From JBCDBH01 sp039184055 (GTDB lineage: Bacteria; Acidobacteriota; Thermoanaerobaculia; Multivoradales; J023): a stretch of 11,812 nt of DNA. Under the pieces are notes generated by a model. That model saw nothing but the letters and a program-made list of their open reading frames with translations, was not told where the DNA came from and searched no databases. The number at the start of each line of letters is the position of its first letter. The first letter of the stretch is position 1. The stretch is taken from contig JBCDBH010000175.1 of NCBI GenBank assembly GCA_039184055.1, positions 1 through 11,812 of the forward strand, written 5' to 3'. Shown piece after piece: positions 5,739 to 11,812 of the stretch. Made by a program: the position numbers and the translations under genes.

Positions 5739-7213
5739 AGAAAGTCATGCTCTCGTGGCTCGTGCTCACGCTCGCGCTCACGGGCTGTACCTTGGGTCCC
5801 GATCCGCAACGACCCGTGACCGTGGTCGATCGAGCCGATGGCTTTGTCCATGCTCCCGACGAGCCTCCGGCGGCCATCTCGACCGATGTCGAACCATGGT
5901 GGCGTAGCTTTGGCGATCCAGCGACGATCACGCTCGTCGAAACCGCTCTCGAAGCCAATACGGATCTCCGACTCGCGGCGGCACGCGTGGTCGAAGCGCA
6001 GACCCAGCTGCGCAGCGCCCGTGGTGCGAAGTGGCCCGAGGCGACTCTGTCGGCGGGCGCGAATCGCACCAAGAATTCGTTCGTCCTGCCCGACGTCGGC
6101 CGCGTAGCCGTGTTCGCAACCACCTACTCGGCGAGTCTCGACGTGTCGTACCAGGTCGATCTCTTTGGACGACTGGCGCGTACCGAACAGGCGGCTTGGG
6201 CCGAGCTCCTGACCCAAGAGGCAGCGCAGAAGACGGTGCTCCACTCGGTGATCGCCGAGGTGGTGCGAGCCCGGACGCAACTCTCGACACAGACTCGGGC
6301 GGTCGATATCGCTCGTGAGACGCGGGACAGCTGGGCCAACACCCTCGCCACCACCGAGCGGCGCTACAAGAGCGGTCTCAACGACGCGCTCGACTATCGT
6401 TTGGCGCGCGAGAATCTCGCGTCGGCCGAGGCCAATCTCGTCCTCGCCGAGCAACGACTCGCTCAGACTCGTCTCGGGCTCGACGTTCTTCTGGGTCGTC
6501 GACCCGGAACCGGTGAGGTTCCCGAAGAGCTACTCGCGCCTCTCCCCGATCTCGATCCGGTCCCCTTGGGGCTACCGGCCGATCTGCTCGACCGTCGCCC
6601 GGATCTCCGGCAGGCGGAAATGCAGCTCGCCGCCGCGACCTCTCGGATCGGCATCGCCATGGCCAATCTCTTCCCCACGCTCACGCTCACCGGCAGCCTG
6701 GGAACCAACGCCGACGATCTGTCCGATCTGATTTCCGAAGAAACGGTGATCTACAACGCCATCGCCGGGCTCCTGGCGCCGATCTTCAACGCCGGCCAGC
6801 TCCGTGCCGATGTCCGCGCCGCTGAAGCACGCGCCGAGCAAGCGGCGGCGAGCTACGCCGGCGTCATCCTGCAGGCGCTTCGCGAGGTCGAAGACGCTTT
6901 GGTGCGCGACAACGCGGCGCGTGAGCGTCTCGCCTTTCTCGCCACCCAGGTCACCGAAGCGCGCGAAGCCAACCAGATCGCCGAAGAACGCTACCGTCGG
7001 GGCGTCTTACCTCTGCTCCAAGTGCTCGAAACCGAACGTCGGCTGCGCCAAGCCGAAAACACCCTGGTCACCGCCCAAGGCGAAGCCTGGAGCACCCGTG
7101 TCGACCTCTTTCTCGCCCTCGGTGGAGATTGGCTCCTCGAGGACGCACCGACCGAAACCACGCAAACCTCCACTCTCGACTCTGACGACCTCTCCGCAGA
7201 GGAGGATGCTTGA
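5735..7213 (+). CDS. Outer-membrane efflux lipoprotein, TolC/NodT type
   Basis: The 492-residue protein has a lipoprotein signal peptide with lipobox LTGC (Cys18) followed by 'TLGPDPQRP', the classic start of NodT-type outer-membrane factors. Two OEP repeats follow, about 60-255 and 280-465, with long coiled-coil helices rich in Ala, Glu, Arg and Leu. Hallmarks are 'VDLFGR' (141-146), 'LPADLLDRRPDLRQAE' (280-295), 'RYKSGLNDALDYRLARENL' and the matching 'RYRRGVLPLLQVLETE' in the second repeat, and 'ALGGDW' near the end. As a trimer it would form the outer-membrane channel and periplasmic tunnel for the adaptor and pump encoded next. An acidic Thr-rich tail (470-492) follows the conserved part. 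GGAGG six bases upstream supports the start, which overlaps the regulator stop; the end overlaps the adaptor start. Confidence 0.93.
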   Translation: MKKVMLSWLVLTLALTGCTLGPDPQRPVTVVDRADGFVHAPDEPPAAISTDVEPWWRSFGDPATITLVETALEANTDLRLAAARVVEAQTQLRSARGAKWPEATLSAGANRTKNSFVLPDVGRVAVFATTYSASLDVSYQVDLFGRLARTEQAAWAELLTQEAAQKTVLHSVIAEVVRARTQLSTQTRAVDIARETRDSWANTLATTERRYKSGLNDALDYRLARENLASAEANLVLAEQRLAQTRLGLDVLLGRRPGTGEVPEELLAPLPDLDPVPLGLPADLLDRRPDLRQAEMQLAAATSRIGIAMANLFPTLTLTGSLGTNADDLSDLISEETVIYNAIAGLLAPIFNAGQLRADVRAAEARAEQAAASYAGVILQALREVEDALVRDNAARERLAFLATQVTEAREANQIAEERYRRGVLPLLQVLETERRLRQAENTLVTAQGEAWSTRVDLFLALGGDWLLEDAPTETTQTSTLDSDDLSAEEDA

Positions 7214-8355
7214 TGTCCAAGTCCGTGCTCAAGTTCGTGTTGCCTCTGATCGTTTTGTTGGCCGGCGCCGGTGCCACCGCGGCATTGATCTCGTCGCGCC
7301 AGGCACCCGCTCCCGAAGTGCGTCCGGCCCTCGGTCCGCTGGTCGAAACCACCATCGCCCAACCCACTGACCTCACCGTCTCGGTCGACAGCCAGGGCGA
7401 GGTAGGCGCCGCCGTCCGGGTCGAAGTGCTGGCCGAAGTATCCGGCCGGGTGATCCAGGTCCACCCTCGGCTGGTCGCCGGTGGACGCATTCCCGCCGGC
7501 GCCACGCTGGCGCGCATCGATCCTCGTGATTACCAGCTCGCGGTGGAAAGCGCCCGCGCCGCGATCGCCAGCGCCGAAACGCGTCTCGAACAAGAACGCG
7601 CCGAAGCCGCCGCCGCGCTCAACGAATGGCGTCAAGTCAACGGCGACACGCCGGCCCCCACGCTGTTGATCCGGGAACCGCAGATCCGCCAGATCCAGGC
7701 GGAAAAAGCCGCCGCCGAAGCGCAGCTGGCGCGTGCCGAGCTCGATCTCGAACGCACCCAGATCAGCGTGCCGTTCGACGCCATCGTGCTCAGTGAAAGC
7801 GTCGATCGCGGTCAATTTCTCAACGTCGGCCGAGTCGTCGCCAGCCTCTACGGCACCAACGCGGTCGAAATCCGCGTGCCGCTCGACGACGCCGAGCTGC
7901 GCTGGTTCGATCTCCCGAGCGCGCAAAGCAAGCCTTCAGTGACGGTGAGCGCCGACTTCGCCGGCTCGCGTAACACCTGGCCCGGTGTGCTCGACCGGCT
8001 CGAAGGCCAGGTCGACCCGCAGACTCGGCTGGTCCACGTCATCGCCCGTGTCGCCGATCCGTTCGCCCAGGAACCACCCCTGCTACCCGGCACCTTTGTC
8101 GACGTATCGATCGACGGCCGTGCCCTCGAGGGTGTCTTCCAGCTGCCTCGTTTCGCCCTGCGCACCGGTGGTGTCGTCTGGGTGGTCGACGACGGCGCGC
8201 TGCGTTTTCGTGACGTCGAAGTGCTCCGTACCGACCGCAGCTCGGTCTTCATCAGCTCGGGTCTCGAAGTCGGTGAGCACGTGGTCATCAGCTCGCTCGA
8301 CGGCGTCACCGACGGTATGACGGTGCGGATCGACAGCCGTGGAGAGGAGCCGTAA
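7213..8355 (+). CDS. RND efflux periplasmic adaptor (membrane-fusion protein)
   Basis: This 380-residue HlyD/AcrA-family adaptor bridges the RND pump and the TolC-like channel. It has an N-terminal hydrophobic anchor (about 5-26) without a lipobox. The first half of the lipoyl domain is about 62-107 ('VRVEVLAEVSGRVIQVHPRL', 'GATLARIDPRDY'). A helical hairpin spans about 108-182 and carries 'AAAEAQLARAELDLERTQI'. The second lipoyl half follows ('VPFDAIVLSESVDRGQFL', about 186-203). A beta-barrel (about 216-300, 'LLPGTFVDVSIDG') and a membrane-proximal domain (about 305-372) finish it. The ATG at 7213 overlaps the preceding stop (TGATG) and has GGAGG seven bases upstream. A TTG one codon earlier is in frame but less likely. 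The stop overlaps the pump start (TAATG). Confidence 0.92.
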   Translation: MSKSVLKFVLPLIVLLAGAGATAALISSRQAPAPEVRPALGPLVETTIAQPTDLTVSVDSQGEVGAAVRVEVLAEVSGRVIQVHPRLVAGGRIPAGATLARIDPRDYQLAVESARAAIASAETRLEQERAEAAAALNEWRQVNGDTPAPTLLIREPQIRQIQAEKAAAEAQLARAELDLERTQISVPFDAIVLSESVDRGQFLNVGRVVASLYGTNAVEIRVPLDDAELRWFDLPSAQSKPSVTVSADFAGSRNTWPGVLDRLEGQVDPQTRLVHVIARVADPFAQEPPLLPGTFVDVSIDGRALEGVFQLPRFALRTGGVVWVVDDGALRFRDVEVLRTDRSSVFISSGLEVGEHVVISSLDGVTDGMTVRIDSRGEEP

Positions 8356-11300
8356 TGAGTCGCGCCGACGATCCGAAGCACATCGACAACGCTGACACAC
8401 ACGACGATATCGGCGACGCCCTCGACGTCATGGAAGAGGTCGAGGCGAAACGCAAGAAGCCGACCGATGTCGTTTCGTGGTTCGCCGGTCATCACGTCGC
8501 CGCCAACCTGCTGATGATCTTTGTCCTGATCTCCGGCGCTCTGGCGCTCGGGCGTCTGGTGATCGAGACCTTTCCCGAGTTCTCGGTCGATACGATCACC
8601 GTCCGGGTCCCCTACCTCGGCGCCGCACCCGAGGAAACCGAAGAAGGCGTGGTGATCAAGGTCGAAGAAGCGATCGCCTCGATCCAGGGCATCAAGCGGA
8701 TCCGCTCCACCGCCTCCGAGGGCTATGGCGTGGTGACGATCGAGATCGACGAAGACGCCGACAATCGTCAGGTTCTCGACGAGGTCAAAGCGGCGGTCGA
8801 TCGCATCGACACCTTTCCCAACGAAACCGAGCAGCCGATCGTCTCCGAGGTGCTCACGCGACGTCAGGTGATGAGTGTCGCGGTCTATGGCGACGTGCCG
8901 CAACGCACCCTGCGGGAGATCGCCGAACGAGTGCGTGACGATCTCACCGCGCTCGACGACATCACCCAGGCCGATCTTTCAGGCGTCCCACCTTATGAAA
9001 TCTCGATCGAGATCTCGGAGGAGGCTCTACGTCGCTATGGCCTGTCGTTCGCCCAGGTCTCCAACGCCGTCGGTCGCGCCTCGCTCGATCTACCCGGAGG
9101 CTCGATCAAGACCGACGGTGGCGAGATCCTGTTGCGCACCGAGGGTCAGCGCTACGTCGGCAGCGAATTCGAAGAAATCGAGCTGCTCGCCCGTCCCGAT
9201 GGCAGCCGTATCCTGCTCGGCGATGTCGCGACGGTGATCGACGGTTTCGAAGACACCGATGTCTTCGCGCGTTTCGATGGCCAACCGGCCGCGTTCGTCC
9301 AGGTGTACCGCACCGGTGACGAAGGCGCGATCGAAGTCACCGACGCGACACGGGCCTACATCGAACGCAGCAATGACCTGATGCCACCGGGTATCTCACT
9401 GGCCAGCTGGTCCGATGCCTCGGACATCCTGCGCCAACGCATCGGTCTCCTGCTCAAAAACGCCAGCCTCGGTCTCTTGCTGGTCTTCGTCTGTCTGTCG
9501 CTCTTTCTCGCCCCCAAGCTCGCCTTCTGGACCACCATGGGCATCCCGATCTCGTTCATGGGCGGTCTGTGGCTTCTGCCGGGCTTCGACATCACCATCA
9601 ACATGATCTCGCTCTTCGCCTTCATCGTCGCGCTCGGCATCGTCGTCGACGACGCGATCATCGTCGGCGAGAACGTCTTCACCCACATCGAACGTGGCAA
9701 GAAACCCATCGAGGCGGCGATTCTCGGCGCCCGTGAGATGGCGATTCCCGTCACCTTCGCGGTGCTCACATCGGTCACCGCCTTCATGCCGCTTCTCCTC
9801 GTCGAGGGCACGATCGGCAAGGTGATGCGCAACATCCCGGCCGTGGTCATCGCGGTGCTCTTGATGTCGCTCATCGAGAGCCTGCTCATCCTGCCGGCGC
9901 ATCTTTCGGGAGACGAAAAAGACGGTGTGATCGGACGTCTGCTGGCGGTGCCGTTTCGCGCGCTCGAAACAGTGCAGCACGCGGTCCGCACCGGGCTCGA
10001 ACGCTTCGTCCAGGGGCCGTATGACCGCTTCCTCAACCTGGCGCTCGAATGGCGCTACGCCTCGGTCTCGGTCGGTATCGCGACCCTGTTGCTGGCGATC
10101 GGCGTCTTGGCCGGTGGGTTCATCAAATTCACCTTCATGCCGGCGATCGACGCCGACAATATGGTCGCCTATCTCAGGATGCCACTCGGCACCCCGGTCG
10201 AACAAACCCAGGTGATCGCCAATCGCATGGAGGAAGCGGCGCGGGTCGTCGCCGCCGAATACGACGCCCAGCTCGACCAGCCGCTGATCACCCACATCTC
10301 GAATACCGTCGGTACCCAGCCCACCGCGGGCGGTGGCGGTCCGACCTCGACCGGCTCGACGTCCGGCTCGGGAAGTCATATCGCCGAAGTCAACGTCCAG
10401 CTCCTGAGCAGCGAATTTCGCGACCTCGGCTCGACCGAGATCATGGCCCGCTGGCGTGAGGAAGTCGGTGAAATCCCCGGCGCCACCGCGCTCACCTACA
10501 CCGCTTCGCTCTTCTCCGCCGGTGACGCGGTGTCGGTGCAGCTCGCTCATCGCGACTTCGACAGTCTGCTCCGCGCCGCCGAAGACCTCAAAGCCCAGAT
10601 CGCCGACTTTCCCGGTACCAAAGAAGTCGCCGACTCGTTCGTACCCGGCAAGCTCGAGCTCGAGCTCGGTCTCACCGACGCGGGTCGTGCGCTCGGTCTC
10701 GAGCTCGCCGATCTGGCGCGCCAGGTACGTGCCGGTTTCTTCGGTGAAGAGGTTCAGCGTATCCAGCGCGGGCGCAACGACATCCGCGTCATGGTGCGTT
10801 ACCCCGAAGACGAGCGTCGCAGCTTGGGCGACGTCGAAGACATGCGGATCCGGCTCGCCAACGGCGCCGAGGTGACCTTCAGCACCGTCGCCACGGTCAA
10901 AGAAGGACGCGGCTTCGCGACCATCTCCCGAGTCGATCGACGTCGGGTCGTCACCGTCACCGCCGACGTCGACGAATCCAAAGCCAACGCCAACGAGATC
11001 AACCAGGTGGTTCGCGAATCGATCCTTCCCGATCTCGTCGCGTCCTATCCGGGTCTGACCTTCAACTTCGAAGGCGAGCAGCGCGAGCAAACCGAATCCC
11101 TGACCAGCCTGGGACGGAACTTCGTCGTCGCCATCCTGATCATCTTCGCGCTCCTCGCCATCCCCTTCCGCAGCTACACCCAGCCGCTGATCGTCATGTC
11201 GGTCATCCCCTTCGGCTTTGTCGGCGCGGTCGCCGGACATCTGATGATGGGCTACGACATGAGCCTGTTGTCGTTCTTCGGCATCGTCGCCCTCACCGGT

Positions 11301-11690
11301 GTCGTGGTCAACGACTCGCTGATCATGATCGACCTCATCAACCGTGAACGACGCGCCGGGATCCCCATGGAAGTGGCGATTCGTGATGCGGGCAAACGAC
11401 GCTTCCGTCCCATCCTGCTCACCACCCTCACCACCTTCTTGGGTCTCTCACCGATGATCTTCGAAACCAGTCTGCAGGCGCGCTTCCTCATCCCCATGGC
11501 GCTCAGCCTCGGTTTCGGCATCGTCTTCGCCACGGCCATTACCCTCGTGCTCGTGCCCGTGGTCTACCGCATCCTCGAAGACTTCCACGGCATCTTCGAC
11601 AGCAGCCCGGTGGAAGTCCACGAGGTCGAGGATGACGAAGGAGACGAGGAAGAACGCGTCTACGGCGAGGTGCAACCGAGCCCGGCGTAG
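8355..11690 (+). CDS. RND efflux pump, inner-membrane permease (AcrB-like)
   Basis: This 1111-residue RND transporter is proton-driven and would export hydrophobic or amphiphilic compounds through the adaptor and channel encoded upstream. It shows twelve membrane helices in the usual 1+5, 1+5 order: TM1 about 48-70, TM2-6 about 369-515, TM7 about 568-590, TM8-12 about 922-1071. Large periplasmic porter and docking domains lie at about 71-365 and 591-918. TM4 keeps the paired proton-relay aspartates ('GIVVDDAIIVGEN', D432/D433). TM10 reads 'GVVVNDSLIMID', so the AcrB-type Lys940 position is Val, next to N986 and D987. It is longer than typical AcrB (about 1050) because of an acidic 35-residue cytoplasmic N-extension and an acidic C-tail (1086-1100). 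A Gly/Ser/Thr-rich loop (655-675) lies in the second periplasmic domain. GGAGAGGAG just upstream supports the start. Substrates cannot be deduced. Confidence 0.93.
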   Translation: MSRADDPKHIDNADTHDDIGDALDVMEEVEAKRKKPTDVVSWFAGHHVAANLLMIFVLISGALALGRLVIETFPEFSVDTITVRVPYLGAAPEETEEGVVIKVEEAIASIQGIKRIRSTASEGYGVVTIEIDEDADNRQVLDEVKAAVDRIDTFPNETEQPIVSEVLTRRQVMSVAVYGDVPQRTLREIAERVRDDLTALDDITQADLSGVPPYEISIEISEEALRRYGLSFAQVSNAVGRASLDLPGGSIKTDGGEILLRTEGQRYVGSEFEEIELLARPDGSRILLGDVATVIDGFEDTDVFARFDGQPAAFVQVYRTGDEGAIEVTDATRAYIERSNDLMPPGISLASWSDASDILRQRIGLLLKNASLGLLLVFVCLSLFLAPKLAFWTTMGIPISFMGGLWLLPGFDITINMISLFAFIVALGIVVDDAIIVGENVFTHIERGKKPIEAAILGAREMAIPVTFAVLTSVTAFMPLLLVEGTIGKVMRNIPAVVIAVLLMSLIESLLILPAHLSGDEKDGVIGRLLAVPFRALETVQHAVRTGLERFVQGPYDRFLNLALEWRYASVSVGIATLLLAIGVLAGGFIKFTFMPAIDADNMVAYLRMPLGTPVEQTQVIANRMEEAARVVAAEYDAQLDQPLITHISNTVGTQPTAGGGGPTSTGSTSGSGSHIAEVNVQLLSSEFRDLGSTEIMARWREEVGEIPGATALTYTASLFSAGDAVSVQLAHRDFDSLLRAAEDLKAQIADFPGTKEVADSFVPGKLELELGLTDAGRALGLELADLARQVRAGFFGEEVQRIQRGRNDIRVMVRYPEDERRSLGDVEDMRIRLANGAEVTFSTVATVKEGRGFATISRVDRRRVVTVTADVDESKANANEINQVVRESILPDLVASYPGLTFNFEGEQREQTESLTSLGRNFVVAILIIFALLAIPFRSYTQPLIVMSVIPFGFVGAVAGHLMMGYDMSLLSFFGIVALTGVVVNDSLIMIDLINRERRAGIPMEVAIRDAGKRRFRPILLTTLTTFLGLSPMIFETSLQARFLIPMALSLGFGIVFATAITLVLVPVVYRILEDFHGIFDSSPVEVHEVEDDEGDEEERVYGEVQPSPA

Positions 11691-11742
11691 CGCCACGGCC
11701 TGATCGACCTAACGCGGCGAGTGGGTTTGGACACGGCGCGGC

Positions 11743-11811
11743 TTATTACACGGAGCGCTTGTATCGGGTCATGACCCCGGCCATAGCGTCTTCGTGGTAA
11801 ACACCCAGCCC
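11743..11811 (-). CDS. Possible 3' end of a converging gene (partial)
   Basis: Read on the minus strand, a frame stays open from the right edge for 21 codons ('GLGVYHEDAMAGVMTRYKRSV') and ends in tandem stops, TAA TAA. The amino-acid mix looks like ordinary protein, and a gene converging on the efflux operon would make sense here. The stretch is short, so chance is possible, and no family can be named. The 52 bases between it and the pump stop show no clear terminator. Confidence 0.35.
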
Positions 11812-11812
11812 C

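Noticed and set aside
7210..7212. TTG as the start of the adaptor gene
   Set aside because: The next codon is ATG at 7213, with better Shine-Dalgarno spacing and the common one-base stop/start overlap.
9396..11240. A 614-codon open frame on the minus strand, antisense to the RND pump
   Set aside because: Its composition (long Asp, Glu, Arg, Gly and His runs, no recognisable domain) is what the complement of a GC-rich, codon-biased gene produces; the plus-strand frame is unmistakably an RND pump.
11766..11777. GGGTCATGACCC, a perfect 12-base palindrome
   Set aside because: It lies within the probable coding end of a minus-strand gene, has no loop for a hairpin, and stands alone.
1..11812. 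CRISPR arrays, insertion sequences, tRNA or rRNA genes
   Set aside because: I saw no spaced repeats, transposase frames, terminal inverted repeats or cloverleaf signatures on either strand.

Overview
The window is a GC-rich stretch (low to mid 60s % by eye) from a Gram-negative (diderm) bacterium. A lipoprotein TolC-type channel, an RND pump and a secreted beta-helix protein all imply an outer membrane. The C-terminal 'IFRDDFESG...W' tail of the beta-helix protein is a type I associate with Acidobacteriota (Thermoanaerobaculia-like) and with Lysobacterales-like Gammaproteobacteria. I cannot choose between these from the sequence alone.

Left part (1-4121, + strand). The window opens inside a gene whose product ends with the C-terminal part of a DUF885 protein fused to a DUF6503-like domain. 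Three bases later comes a small two-helix membrane protein of unknown function. A 266-base gap follows (1838-2103). It holds a weak hairpin, a possible -10 box, and a nested foldable leader ending in six T's just ahead of a strong ribosome binding site. That leader precedes a 658-residue secreted protein: signal peptide, right-handed beta-helix, Ig-like segment, lamin-tail domain and C-terminal tail. An 11-bp hairpin closes this gene and separates it from the next one, which converges on it.

Middle (4126-5054). A TenA/THI-4-family protein lies on the minus strand. It is divergent from a regulator gene, across a 191-base spacer. The spacer contains a consensus TATAAT box and three palindromic elements that are candidate operators.

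Right part (5055-11690, + strand). This is a tightly packed four-gene efflux operon: a TetR/CecR-like regulator, a NodT-type outer-membrane lipoprotein channel, a membrane-fusion (periplasmic adaptor) protein and an RND inner-membrane pump. Each junction overlaps (ATGA, TGATG, TAATG), so translation is probably coupled. The three transport proteins together would form a complete proton-driven pump spanning inner membrane, periplasm and outer membrane. The regulator, as first gene, would control itself and the pump. The last 122 bases contain no convincing terminator, but may hold the 3' end of a converging minus-strand gene.

I do not see an obvious new defence or mobile system. The most interesting items are the leader RNA candidate at 1988-2082, the operator-rich regulator promoter, the DUF885-DUF6503 fusion, and the altered proton-relay site in the RND pump. 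No stretch longer than 300 bases is without a gene.
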